From a virus, in IMG/VR virus record IMGVR_UViG_3300027856_000451, positions 1-42,959 of that record: a DNA stretch of 42,959 nt; one strand, given 5' to 3'. Positions within the stretch are counted from its first letter, which is position 1. Each line of letters opens with the position of its first letter. The translations under genes were made by a program, and so were the position numbers. The notes under the pieces are model-generated. The model was not told where the DNA came from, ran no database searches, and saw only the letters and a list, made by a program, of their open reading frames with translations. Of the stretch, positions 29,659-37,535 are shown one piece after another.

Positions 29659-30488
29659 ACATAAGAGACGATAATTTTACTCCTTGGGATACGTCATCGT
29701 GTCATCTAGCTGAAAACAAACACATTGAATGGGTTACAGATAATGAACCCGTAAGTACTAGCTGCTTCATTACGGATTTAAAATTAGCTGACGTGCATAA
29801 AGCTTCGGGTGTTAAACGGAAGGTTGCCTGGTTATTAGAACCAAGAAGCATTAACCCTGGAATGTATAGCTGGATTGAAGAAAATAATAACCTTTATGAT
29901 TTCGTTTTAACTTTTGATCAAAAATTAATTAATAAGGGTCAAAATTACCTTTATTACCCGCATGGTAGGTGTTGGATTCATAACTACGAAGGTATAGATG
30001 ATAAGACAAAATTTTGTAGTATATTTGCATCTGATAAAGCTATGACTTTAGGTCATAGACTCAGACATATGATCATAGATCGGTATCGTAGTACAGATAA
30101 AATGGATTGCTATGGTAAGTATTCAGGTAACGTATTAGAAAAGAAAGAAGATGGGCTTAACCCGTATCGTTTTTCAGTTACGATAGAAAATGCTATTGTA
30201 AGAGGGTATTGGACTGAAAAGTTATTAGATGCATTTGCTACAAAATCCATACCAATTTATTACGGTGATAAATTTTCAGTAAACAAGTTTTTTAATGAAG
30301 ATGGTATTCTATACTTTGATACAATAGAACAGCTTGATGAAATAATGGAAAAGATTCAAGGTGATGATAACGGTGTAAGTTTCTATGAAGAAAGATTAGA
30401 TGCTATAGAAGAGAATTTTAAAAAGGTAGAGGAATTTAGAGTTCCGGAAGATTGGATATTTGAAGAATATCCGTTTTTATTCGAATAA
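29646..30488 (+). CDS. GT10 alpha-1,3/4-fucosyltransferase-like protein
   Basis: A 280-residue protein from ATG 29646. KVAWLLEPRSINPGMYSWIE (about 57-76) matches the acceptor-domain strand of GT10 enzymes. DGLNPYRFSVTIENAIVRGYWTEKLLDAF, in pieces NPYRFSVTIEN and GYWTEKLLDAF, is the GDP-fucose-binding signature YKFxLxxENxxxxxYxTEKxxxA. IPIYYGD follows it as expected. The enzyme would transfer fucose from GDP-fucose, supplied by the host or by genes outside the window. It overlaps both neighbours. No membrane anchor is present. Confidence 0.85.
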   Translation: MVKVNIRDDNFTPWDTSSCHLAENKHIEWVTDNEPVSTSCFITDLKLADVHKASGVKRKVAWLLEPRSINPGMYSWIEENNNLYDFVLTFDQKLINKGQNYLYYPHGRCWIHNYEGIDDKTKFCSIFASDKAMTLGHRLRHMIIDRYRSTDKMDCYGKYSGNVLEKKEDGLNPYRFSVTIENAIVRGYWTEKLLDAFATKSIPIYYGDKFSVNKFFNEDGILYFDTIEQLDEIMEKIQGDDNGVSFYEERLDAIEENFKKVEEFRVPEDWIFEEYPFLFE

Positions 30489-31279
30489 TGGTTACAGTAC
30501 AAATAAAAGGTGGAATAGGAAATCAGTTGTATCAAATCGCAGCTGTATATAGTCATGCAAAGACGCACAATTTACAATTCGTTCTAAATTTCAATTTAGA
30601 ATTTGGTGCTATGCAAGGTACACACCCTAAATTATACGCGGATACTTTTTATAAAAATTTTGAAACTATAGATACTTTATTCAATATTGCTGCTCGAGAA
30701 CCTTCTTTCATGTACAAACCTTTACCGTTTTTGGGTATAGAGAATGATGTAGTATATGAAGGCTATTTTCAGAGTTGGAAATACTTTCAAAATTTAGATC
30801 GCGATACTTTGAATAGAGTATTTGAATTTGAAGATAAAATTGTAAAGAAGGTAGACAAAGGGCTGACATCTCTTAAAGAGAAGTACGGTGTAGAAAGAGT
30901 TGTTGGTGTTCATATTAGGAGAGGCGATTATCTTAAAAATCCTCAAATTTTTAATATCGTTAAAAGAGATTATTATGATAGAGCTAAAGAAATTTTTGGA
31001 AAAGATGCTCTATTTTTATATTGCACGGATGATTTACCTAGAGTGAAAAAAGAGTTTACTTTTGATGAAAGAAATGTCTTAGCAAATGGTGAATCGGAAA
31101 TGGAAGATTTGTGCGTTTTATCGCAATGTGATGATATTATAATGGCGAATAGTTCTTTTTCAGCTTGGGGTGGTTATTTAGGTAAAGAAAAAGGAAAGAT
31201 TATTTGCCCTAAAAAATGGTTTGAATATAAAGGACCACCTTGTACCGATTTAAAAGACCCAAAATGGGTACAGATCTAG
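30488..31279 (+). CDS. GT11 alpha-1,2-fucosyltransferase-like protein
   Basis: A 263-residue protein of normal length for bacterial GT11 enzymes. IKGGIGNQLYQIAAVYSHA (6-24) is the N-terminal motif, VVGVHIRRGDYL (about 135-146) is the GDP-fucose-binding HxRRGDY motif, and IIMANSSFSAWGGYL near 218-232 is the conserved C-terminal motif. It would add alpha-1,2 fucose. Its ATG overlaps the GT10 stop codon (TAATG), so two fucosyltransferases of different families are translated in tandem. Confidence 0.92.
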   Translation: MVTVQIKGGIGNQLYQIAAVYSHAKTHNLQFVLNFNLEFGAMQGTHPKLYADTFYKNFETIDTLFNIAAREPSFMYKPLPFLGIENDVVYEGYFQSWKYFQNLDRDTLNRVFEFEDKIVKKVDKGLTSLKEKYGVERVVGVHIRRGDYLKNPQIFNIVKRDYYDRAKEIFGKDALFLYCTDDLPRVKKEFTFDERNVLANGESEMEDLCVLSQCDDIIMANSSFSAWGGYLGKEKGKIICPKKWFEYKGPPCTDLKDPKWVQI

Positions 31280-31282
31280 ATA

Positions 31283-32044
31283 ATGGAAAAACAATACGGT
31301 TTAATTGAACAGACTTGCGGTATTGGCGATATATTTTATATTCAAAAGATCGCAAAACTTTTAATTGAAACAGGTACAGTCAAAAAAATAATATGGCCTG
31401 TTAAAGATGTATATAATTATGTTAATGACTATATGGGTACAGATACTATTCAATATATTCCCTTATCTGAATTTGAAGACCCGACTGGTTTATTTGATAA
31501 AGGTGTCAAACTAGATGCTGTTAGAGTAGAAAGTTTTAACACTCACGGTCCTACGCATTGGCTTTATTTACCCTTTACCCATTCAGATAAAAAATTTACT
31601 GGTTCTGTAATGAAAGCAAAATATAGGTTTGCTAATTTGGGTGGTGAATGGGATGACTGGGACAAATATTTTGAGTTTAAAAGGGACTTAGATAAAGAAG
31701 ATAAACTCATGGACCATCTAGGCATAAAAACAACTGATGATTATGTTGTTGTTAGTGGGGTGTATGGTACCCCTCCTGCAACTGCTTCTAGAAGAGTTGA
31801 GTATAAAGGAGATAAAAAGATAATAAAATTAGAACACGTGGAAGGTTATTCTGTTTTTGATTGGTGTAAAGTTTTTGAAAACGCTGCTGAAATTCATATG
31901 ATTGAAACTTGTTTTTTATATATCTTAGAGAAGCTAACTCTACAAGGAGATGTTTTTAATTTATATAGTAAATGGAACCCTGCTTTTTGGGATCATATTA
32001 AACATATCCCTAAAAAGGTAAAATGGAATTTTTGTAATTGGTAA
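31283..32044 (+). CDS. GT-B-like putative glycosyltransferase
   Basis: A 253-residue protein. GLIEQTCGIGDIFYIQKIAK (6-25) resembles the G-x-GD-x-(I/L) start of GT9/GT23-like GT-B enzymes. The C-terminal part (FDWCKVFENAAEIHMIETCF) matches the strand-helix-strand that carries the donor site (I-x-x-(A/C)-x-x-x-H-x-x-E/D). The central part is poorly conserved. It starts 3 nt after GT11 and is part of the same operon. Annotation as glycosyltransferase is from these two segments and context. Confidence 0.5.
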   Translation: MEKQYGLIEQTCGIGDIFYIQKIAKLLIETGTVKKIIWPVKDVYNYVNDYMGTDTIQYIPLSEFEDPTGLFDKGVKLDAVRVESFNTHGPTHWLYLPFTHSDKKFTGSVMKAKYRFANLGGEWDDWDKYFEFKRDLDKEDKLMDHLGIKTTDDYVVVSGVYGTPPATASRRVEYKGDKKIIKLEHVEGYSVFDWCKVFENAAEIHMIETCFLYILEKLTLQGDVFNLYSKWNPAFWDHIKHIPKKVKWNFCNW

Positions 32045-32051
32045 ATAAATT
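32044..32051 (+). promoter_or_regulatory. Late-like near-match AATAAATT
   Basis: AATAAATT then TTTGT and ATG 32057, a 5-nt gap. It differs from the xxTAAATA pattern only at the last base. Confidence 0.3.
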
Positions 32052-32056
32052 TTTGT

Positions 32057-32683
32057 ATGGGTGATATCTCAATATTCGATTTAAAAGCTGCTCAAGATCG
32101 AGTGAAGACACCCTATTTTGTCGAAACTGGGACGCTGTATGGTGATGGTGTCGAATTTGCTTACAAGCAAGGGTTCGAAGAGATTCATTCTATTGAAATT
32201 GAACCCTTTTTAGCACAACAAGCAAAAGAGAAGTTTAAAGCGTTTCCTAATATTCATATACATGAAGGTAATTCATTTGAAGTATTAGAACAAATTTTAC
32301 CGGAAATAAAAGACAATATTACATTTTGGTTAGATGCACATTTCCCTGGTGCCGACGCTCATATGAAGACGTATGAGTCCTGCCTTAGCCTAGACGTAGA
32401 TACTAATTTACCATTAGAGAGAGAAATAGAGCTAATAAGCAAACGAACTTCTAATTATACTGATATATTAATAGTAGATGATTTATGGATATATGAACCA
32501 ATTAAAATCAATGGAATAGGTTTTAACGAACATAGTTCAAATCACGGACATAAAATTACAAGAGAACAACTAATGAATGGAAAAGATTTGGGATTCTTAT
32601 ATAATAATTTTGACAAAACGCACGACTTTAAGAAGGTATTTAAACACCAAGGTTACGTTATAGTAAAACCGAAAAATGAGTAA
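32057..32683 (+). CDS. Class I methyltransferase-fold protein
   Basis: A 208-residue protein. TPYFVETGTLYGDGVEFAYK (18-37) is the SAM-binding motif I region (E-T-G-x-x-x-G-x-G). IHSIEIEPFLAQQAKEKF (about 44-61) is motif II with an acidic end of strand 2. HEGNSFEVLEQILP and FWLDAHFPGAD are later motifs. The sequence type is common in glycan and surface-modification clusters, so methylation of a sugar is plausible. It ends in an 8-nt overlap with the pyrophosphatase gene. Confidence 0.65.
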   Translation: MGDISIFDLKAAQDRVKTPYFVETGTLYGDGVEFAYKQGFEEIHSIEIEPFLAQQAKEKFKAFPNIHIHEGNSFEVLEQILPEIKDNITFWLDAHFPGADAHMKTYESCLSLDVDTNLPLEREIELISKRTSNYTDILIVDDLWIYEPIKINGIGFNEHSSNHGHKITREQLMNGKDLGFLYNNFDKTHDFKKVFKHQGYVIVKPKNE

Positions 32684-33221
32684 TTTAGTAAATGATATTC
32701 CAATTGGGGTTGATTGCCCAATAAAAATTAATGCTATTGTTGAAGTAGAAAAAGATAGCAATTCAAAATATGAATACGTAGAAGATCTTAATATCTTTAA
32801 ACTTAGTCGTTGTTTGTACAGTAGTATGCGATATACATGTTCGTATGGATTTATTCCTCAAACATTTGCTTTAGATAACGACCCATTAGATATACTAATA
32901 TATAATAACGTCCCTTTAAGAACTAGTACGCTTGTTGAAGTAAAACCAATTGGTTGTTTAGACATGGATGATACAGGAGAAAAGGATTTTAAAGTGGTGG
33001 CTGTTCCTTCAACACACGTAAAGGACTATAAAAGTTTAAAAGATCTGGACCCACATTGGCTAAAGACAACATTAAACTTTTTTACACATTATAAAGATTT
33101 GGAAGAGTCTAAGTCCGTTGTTGTAAATGGTTGGGTAGGGAAAACAGAAACAAAGAAAATTATTAACGAAGCACATAAAAGATGGGTTAAAAAGTTGAAG
33201 TCCGAAATGCCTGATCTATAA
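32676..33221 (+). CDS. ppa: Inorganic pyrophosphatase
   Basis: A 181-residue soluble family I pyrophosphatase. INAIVEVEKDSNSKYEYVED (18-37) is the N-terminal substrate-binding segment, YGFIPQTFALDNDPLDILIY (about 58-77) contains the D-x-D-P-x-D signature, and CLDMDDTGEKDFKVVAVP (about 94-111) holds further metal Asp residues and the D-x-K-x-(I/V). It hydrolyses PPi made by DNA synthesis and by nucleotide-sugar and nucleotidyltransferase reactions, pulling them forward. It overlaps the methyltransferase gene by 8 nt. Pyrophosphatase genes are uncommon in phage genomes. Confidence 0.93.
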   Translation: MSNLVNDIPIGVDCPIKINAIVEVEKDSNSKYEYVEDLNIFKLSRCLYSSMRYTCSYGFIPQTFALDNDPLDILIYNNVPLRTSTLVEVKPIGCLDMDDTGEKDFKVVAVPSTHVKDYKSLKDLDPHWLKTTLNFFTHYKDLEESKSVVVNGWVGKTETKKIINEAHKRWVKKLKSEMPDL

Positions 33222-33222
33222 T
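33195..33222 (+). promoter_or_regulatory. Sigma70-type promoter of the DUF366 gene
   Basis: -35 TTGAAG (33195-33200), 16-bp spacer, -10 TATAAT (33217-33222), then 8 nt to ATG 33231. It overlaps the end of the pyrophosphatase gene. Confidence 0.7.
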
Positions 33223-33230
33223 TAGATCAT

Positions 33231-33824
33231 ATGGAATTTAATATCGACAAATATGACGGCAACCTACTACACGATAGATTTGCATACAAATTCTTTAAAG
33301 ACAAAGTACTACCAATAGGTAACATTCTTTGCTTTAGAGCACCAATGGAAGTATTGGCTGATGGTATGATCGATCAGGAAGATATCGACAAACAAGAATT
33401 TATTTGGAGCGATGATGCAATGAACTTTTTATGGGAAATTCCTATATTAGATAACCCTATAGGAGCAGTTGCATATCAAAGGCTTTTGAATACTCATATT
33501 GCAAATATTCTAGGAAGCGCAAAGTATTTAAATTGTCCTGTAATAATGGATGGTGACGATATCATGGTTCAAAAAGAATTTACTCAAGGCGGTGTAACTC
33601 AACAAGAAGGAAAAGCAAGTGTTAGTATTACATATGTTAAGTCAGGGGTCGCTTTAGGTCATACTGCTATTAATATTACAGCTGGTAAGAAAGCTCCTGC
33701 ATTTGCGTTTAGTACTAATTTTAATGACAATCAGATAAATGAATTTATGTCTGATGTTCAAAAAACGTTCTATGAATTGAATGACGATATGTTTGTTGCA
33801 ACGTCGAAAGTTATTATTAAGTAA
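33231..33824 (+). CDS. DUF366 family protein
   Basis: A 197-residue protein matching DUF366 over its length. DGNLLHDRFAYKFF leads in, then ILCFRAPMEVLADGMIDQED (about 32-51), WSDDAMNFLWEIP, VIMDGDDIMVQ (about 103-113), EGKASVSITYVKSG and LGHTAINITAGKKAP. The family occurs in archaea and bacteria and has no established function; conserved Asp pairs (DGDD) and a His suggest metal binding. It is read from an early-type promoter like those of the preQ0 genes. It would be a soluble early metabolic protein. Confidence 0.75.
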   Translation: MEFNIDKYDGNLLHDRFAYKFFKDKVLPIGNILCFRAPMEVLADGMIDQEDIDKQEFIWSDDAMNFLWEIPILDNPIGAVAYQRLLNTHIANILGSAKYLNCPVIMDGDDIMVQKEFTQGGVTQQEGKASVSITYVKSGVALGHTAINITAGKKAPAFAFSTNFNDNQINEFMSDVQKTFYELNDDMFVATSKVIIK

Positions 33825-33826
33825 TT

Positions 33827-33970
33827 ATGAGATATAGATTTATGATGTTTATTAATTGGTTTAGATATTTGAAAGAATGGTATGATTATCATACATACGA
33901 TAAATTTCTAATTGAGTATACAACTAAGCTTGATGGTGCTAAACTTTTAGGTACTGATTTAGATGAATAA
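33827..33970 (+). CDS. Small hypothetical protein, 47 aa
   Basis: A short open frame directly after DUF366 (2-nt gap) with an ATG and a stop that overlaps the next gene by 8 nt. It is aromatic-rich (MRYRFMMFINWFRYLKEWYD), then a short acidic end (GTDLDE). Tight packing between genes on both sides supports coding. No family recognised. Confidence 0.5.
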   Translation: MRYRFMMFINWFRYLKEWYDYHTYDKFLIEYTTKLDGAKLLGTDLDE

Positions 33971-34364
33971 TATTTTTTCTTTTATAAACGATATTATATT
34001 TGGTAAAAAAGGCGACGTTATAGAAAACGTAGAAGATGAAGACCAGTTTAATGGCTATCTAGTTAATAGGTGGGTTAGTATGTATTCACCAGAAAATGCA
34101 TCTATTATAAATGAAACAACAAACAAATATTTTAATGTTTTTGATTCAAAAAAAGAATGGTATGAATATCTTGTAAAAATTATACCTAAAGGCTCCCCTG
34201 GACGCATTCATTACATAAAAAAGGAGAAGAGAGAAAAAGTAAAAAATTACGATGAAATAGTAAAATTCTTAGCTAAAAGATTTGAAATTTCAAAAAGAGA
34301 AGTTCAACAGTATATTGATTCCGGAAAAGTAGATTTATCCAATATTAAAACAGCATTGAAATAA
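33963..34364 (+). CDS. 62: Clamp-loader small subunit (T4 gp62-like)
   Basis: A 133-residue protein, shorter than T4 gp62 (187 aa). FNGYLVNRWVSMYSPENASIINETTNKY (about 28-55, in pieces FNGYLVNRW and NASIINETTNKY) matches the YxPFxVNRALSxxPDxxxxxNxMN segment of gp62 proteins in marine T4-like phages. YEYLVKIIPKG (67-77) matches T4 FNYLMAAVPRG, and IVKFLAKRFEISKREVQQY matches LIIKLLAKRYQVNTNDAINY. With gp44 (not in this window) it would load the sliding clamp during replication. Confidence 0.75.
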   Translation: MNNIFSFINDIIFGKKGDVIENVEDEDQFNGYLVNRWVSMYSPENASIINETTNKYFNVFDSKKEWYEYLVKIIPKGSPGRIHYIKKEKREKVKNYDEIVKFLAKRFEISKREVQQYIDSGKVDLSNIKTALK

Positions 34365-34388
34365 AGGCTTCTAATAATAAGTCTTTGT

Positions 34389-34838
34389 ATGTCTAATCAA
34401 GTTGGAGCAGGCCCCGGAAATCGAAGACAAAGTATCGATTTATTGGCACCAAAAAAGAGTTTAATTGATTTATCTGTACCTACCGAAGGTTCATTTGATT
34501 CTGCAATTGTAGGTTATCAAATGTCTCGTCTCATGGAAGATGTTATTCTTTGTAAGTTCAAAGATGAAACCGAGGACGGTTCAGCTTTGATAAGAAACGG
34601 TATTCATATTCCACTTAATGTTGATACTAAAGCATGGAGAATTGGTGAAGTTCTCTTAGCAGGTACAAAATGTGAATATGTTAAAGTAGGTGACCATATT
34701 TGTTTTCCTAATAACTTAGGGGTACCGATTTCGAATATCGAAGTGCAAGATATTGGCAAAGTTAAAAAAGGTATTTTCTTAAATGAAAGTAGAATTTTTG
34801 GTATTGTAAATCCTTTCGATAATAGTGCTAGTAGGTAG
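34389..34838 (+). CDS. GroES-like co-chaperonin
   Basis: A 149-residue protein. Residues 50-140 follow the GroES fold: RLMEDVILCKFKDETEDGSA, IHIPLNVDTKAWRIGEVLLAG, and KVGDHICFPNNLGVPI match R-x-V..., the GxV-x-(A/V)G strand and V-x-x-GD-x-V. The mobile-loop region corresponds to about 62-78. It could replace host GroES as T4 gp31 does, to fold the capsid protein in the host GroEL cage. The N-terminal 45 residues are an additional disordered segment (SNQVGAGPGNRRQSIDLLAP). Confidence 0.75.
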   Translation: MSNQVGAGPGNRRQSIDLLAPKKSLIDLSVPTEGSFDSAIVGYQMSRLMEDVILCKFKDETEDGSALIRNGIHIPLNVDTKAWRIGEVLLAGTKCEYVKVGDHICFPNNLGVPISNIEVQDIGKVKKGIFLNESRIFGIVNPFDNSASR

Positions 34839-35202
34839 ATCACAACTTTTAACACTTCTCAAAGATAACGTTTGCGAAGTGAAATTTGTAAGGAGGGTTT
34901 TCAAATCTGGAGCACCTCCTACAAGAAGAATGTTGTGTACGAATAGTTTTACTTTGCTTAATAGCGAAAACGGGAGGTTAACTTTGAATTTTAGACCTAC
35001 TTCTAATTTTCAAGATTATAATCCAGCAGTTAAAAATTTAATTATAGTTTGGGATATTTTTATGCAGAACTACAGACAAATTAATTGTGATAATGTAGAT
35101 TTAATTGAAACAATTCCTGCTAATGATGAGTTCTGGGAATATTATGTTGATAAAATTGAAAACATGACCCAACAAGAGAAGATTAATTTTCAAAATATGT
35201 AA
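34825..35202 (+). CDS. Probable WYL_2/Sm-like SH3-barrel protein (DUF2693-type)
   Basis: A 125-residue protein starting at GTG 34825, overlapping the GroES-like gene by 14 nt. VCEVKFVRRVFKSGAPPTRRMLCTNS (about 16-42) and LIIVWDIFMQNYRQINCDNV (about 72-91) fit the pattern (V-x-F-x-K...G-x-x-R-x-M-x-C-T ... vWDv...(W/Y)R-x-(F/I)) of the small phage barrel family formerly called DUF2693. Such proteins may bind nucleic acid or regulators. Conserved partner genes here are replicative. The assignment is from memory of the pattern. Confidence 0.5.
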   Translation: MLVGRSQLLTLLKDNVCEVKFVRRVFKSGAPPTRRMLCTNSFTLLNSENGRLTLNFRPTSNFQDYNPAVKNLIIVWDIFMQNYRQINCDNVDLIETIPANDEFWEYYVDKIENMTQQEKINFQNM

Positions 35203-35549
35203 TGGTCGTTAAACTTATAGAAGAAGTGGAAAAGCAATTCCACAAATTTTTTTTGAACGATATCGCTTTTGATATCGATGGTAAGATTATTAAAAGAGGT
35301 AAATTTATTAACGTAAGTATAAAAGATTTCTTTCTTGAGTTTAAATTAGAAGTTCAAAAAGGTGGTATAAAAGTTTTTGAAGTACCTTACCCGTTTGAAT
35401 TAACAGATCAAACATCCTCTGTTGTTTTTAATTACCGTCTTGATAAATTTGTTTTTAACGATATTGTTAGATTAGCAAAAGTAAAGCGTATAAAACCTAA
35501 GAAAAATTCTAAGTTTTATGATGTGGTAATGATAATGAAAAAAGTATGA
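35202..35549 (+). CDS. Hypothetical protein, 115 aa
   Basis: Not recognised. An N-terminal helix (MVVKLIEEVEKQFHKFFLND) is followed by a basic, beta-rich body (IIKRGKFINVSIKDFFLEFK; DVVMIMKKV at the end). It overlaps the preceding gene by 1 nt and the next by 4 nt, so it is translated together with them. No signal peptide or metal motif. Confidence 0.55.
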   Translation: MVVKLIEEVEKQFHKFFLNDIAFDIDGKIIKRGKFINVSIKDFFLEFKLEVQKGGIKVFEVPYPFELTDQTSSVVFNYRLDKFVFNDIVRLAKVKRIKPKKNSKFYDVVMIMKKV

Positions 35550-35857
35550 GTTTTAAATATTTCAGCGTTTTTAGTGGAGAGGTATATGATTTAAAAGAAG
35601 AGTATACAAATTATTTGGATTGTGGTCAATTAAAAATTACTGATGACCCGAAAAATAATTGTAAAAGATGCCATGGAAGAGGATTCACCGGAAGGAATGC
35701 AGAATCCGGTCACTATGATATGTGTAGGTGCGTTCTTAGAAATGCAGATGATGAGTTATTAGGAGAAATGTCACAACACCAAGTTGAAGATGTAACGCTG
35801 CATACTAAAAAATCAGACTTTGACAATATTGTGGAAGATGTCTACGAAGCAAACTAG
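35546..35857 (+). CDS. Small zinc-ribbon (DnaJ-finger-like) protein
   Basis: A 103-residue protein. NCKRCHGRGFTGRNAESGHY, then MCRC (about 38-62), is a CxxCxGxG plus CxC cluster, half of a DnaJ-type zinc finger. Another Cys lies at DCGQL (26). It may bind zinc as a compact knuckle and mediate protein contact in transcription or replication. The C-terminus is acidic. It is the last gene of an overlapping set (34389-35857); the helicase promoter begins just after its stop. Confidence 0.65.
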   Translation: MSFKYFSVFSGEVYDLKEEYTNYLDCGQLKITDDPKNNCKRCHGRGFTGRNAESGHYDMCRCVLRNADDELLGEMSQHQVEDVTLHTKKSDFDNIVEDVYEAN

Positions 35858-35885
35858 TTGACTGTTTACTGAGTCCATATATAAT
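35858..35885 (+). promoter_or_regulatory. Sigma70-type promoter of the helicase gene
   Basis: -35 TTGACT (35858-35863), 16-bp spacer, -10 TATAAT (35880-35885), then 8 nt to ATG 35894. One of the best matches to consensus in the window. Confidence 0.85.
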
Positions 35886-35893
35886 TGTAGTAT

Positions 35894-37522
35894 ATGTTCA
35901 GCAAGTATGTTGCAAAATTTCCAAACGGTTACAGTCCGTCCGATGCTCAAGTTGACCTTTTAAAAGAAATTGAAAAGGCATATAATGACGGGTACAAATA
36001 TGTAATCGTACAAGCTCCTACCGGTACAGGAAAGAGTTTCATACCTAGAACGTTAGGTAATATAAGCGCTAATCCCACGAATCATTTTAAGCAGCTTATT
36101 AACTCATATGAAGCATATCGAAAAGACCAACATGGTAATTATATTTTTGAAAAGGATTGCTTAAGTGAGCCTGCATTCGGTACATTTGCTTTAACTATAA
36201 CAAAGCAATTACAAGATCAATACAAAGCTTTATTTGATGATATTGAGGTGCTGAAAGGCAAACAAAATTATATATGCAATGTAGATGAGTCGTTTGACGT
36301 GGATACTGCTCCTTGCATACATACTCCAAAACTTAAAAATGAGTGTTGGGAAAAGAATAGTTGTCCTTATTTTTCAAATAGAAACAATTCGTTATCAAAC
36401 CCGTTTGCTGTTCTAAACTATAAAATGTTTATGGCATTACCTCATCATGTTAAACGTAAAAGCTTTTTAGTGTGCGATGAAGCATCTGAATTAGAAGAAG
36501 AGTTAGTAAGACGGTTTAGTGCTGAAATAGATTATAAACGATTAGATTTATATAATATTGAGCATAGTAAACTTCGATCTGAAAAATACGACATTCAATA
36601 TAGATGGCTTATAAATTTTATTTTTGTTTTAAGTGAGAAGATAAACGACTTAACTAATAAAAATTCAAGCAAGATAACCGTTTTATCTCTTCCAGAAGCA
36701 AACAAACTTAGGTATCTAAAAATGATTCACGGTGATTTAACTACTGTTGAACAGACGTGGCATAAATGTGAGTACGTTGTTGATAACAAAGCGGATAGAG
36801 TTAGCTTTACCCCTTTGAAAGTAGATGGGTTAAGCAAGCATATTTTTGATTATGGTGATCATATTTTATTGATGTCCGCAACAATTACAGATCATGAAGC
36901 TTATGCTAAAACATTAGGTATAAAAAAATACAAATACATTGAGTCGCCATCTGCATTTGATCCTAAAAAATCTCCTGTATATCTTACAAAGCAACCTGTA
37001 TTAAATTATCAAAATCTACAGAAAAATTTACCAATACTAGCTAGAAATATTCAAGCTTTGTGTGATAATCATGCAGGCGAAAAGGGTATTATACATACAC
37101 ACTCATTAGAGATATGTAATTATCTTAAAAATAAATTAGTAGGTGAAAGATTTTTGTTTAGAGAACAAACAGCAACAAACGAAAAAATACTTAGTGAACA
37201 TTTTAGAACATCTAAACCTACTGTACTGGTATCACCTTCACTAACTTTTGGTACCGATTTAAATGGTGATAAAGGCAGATTTCAGATTATAGTAAAAACA
37301 CCATACCCTCCTTTATCAAACAAACGAATTAAGAAACTGTTCGATTTAGATAAGCAATGGTATAGTAATAAAGCTTTGTGTGCATTAGTACAGACATCAG
37401 GTAGGTGTACAAGGTCAAAAGTAGATTATGCTGTTACGTACGTTCTTGATGGTAAAGCAAGATCTCTAATATCACAAAACAAATCAAAGCTACCCAAACA
37501 CTTTATTGAACGTTTAGTCTGA
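35894..37522 (+). CDS. XPD/DinG-like superfamily 2 helicase with probable Fe-S cluster
   Basis: A 542-residue helicase. APTGTGKS (41-48) is Walker A. Four cysteines, C128, C141, C151 and C157, lie between motifs Ia and II where XPD/DinG enzymes hold a [4Fe-4S] cluster. VCDEASE (193-199) is motif II (DEAS in place of DEAH). LLMSATI is motif III. Near the end, QTSGRCTRSKVDYAV is motif VI (Q-x-x-GR-x-x-R). Such enzymes unwind DNA 5' to 3' in repair or D-loop processing. An early-type promoter with an 8-nt gap drives it, and the late gp15 gene follows. It may take part in phage recombination or repair. Confidence 0.85.
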   Translation: MFSKYVAKFPNGYSPSDAQVDLLKEIEKAYNDGYKYVIVQAPTGTGKSFIPRTLGNISANPTNHFKQLINSYEAYRKDQHGNYIFEKDCLSEPAFGTFALTITKQLQDQYKALFDDIEVLKGKQNYICNVDESFDVDTAPCIHTPKLKNECWEKNSCPYFSNRNNSLSNPFAVLNYKMFMALPHHVKRKSFLVCDEASELEEELVRRFSAEIDYKRLDLYNIEHSKLRSEKYDIQYRWLINFIFVLSEKINDLTNKNSSKITVLSLPEANKLRYLKMIHGDLTTVEQTWHKCEYVVDNKADRVSFTPLKVDGLSKHIFDYGDHILLMSATITDHEAYAKTLGIKKYKYIESPSAFDPKKSPVYLTKQPVLNYQNLQKNLPILARNIQALCDNHAGEKGIIHTHSLEICNYLKNKLVGERFLFREQTATNEKILSEHFRTSKPTVLVSPSLTFGTDLNGDKGRFQIIVKTPYPPLSNKRIKKLFDLDKQWYSNKALCALVQTSGRCTRSKVDYAVTYVLDGKARSLISQNKSKLPKHFIERLV

Positions 37523-37529
37523 ATAAATA
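37522..37529 (+). promoter_or_regulatory. T4-late-like octamer AATAAATA
   Basis: AATAAATA followed by ATAGTA and ATG 37536, a 6-nt gap. It marks the start of the morphogenesis block, and overlaps the helicase stop codon. Confidence 0.65.
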
Positions 37530-37535
37530 ATAGTA

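Noticed and set aside
34349-34388. Promoter before the GroES-like gene
   Set aside because: TTGAAA is present, but no acceptable -10 lies at 16-18 bp (only TAAGTC); the octamer is also lacking.
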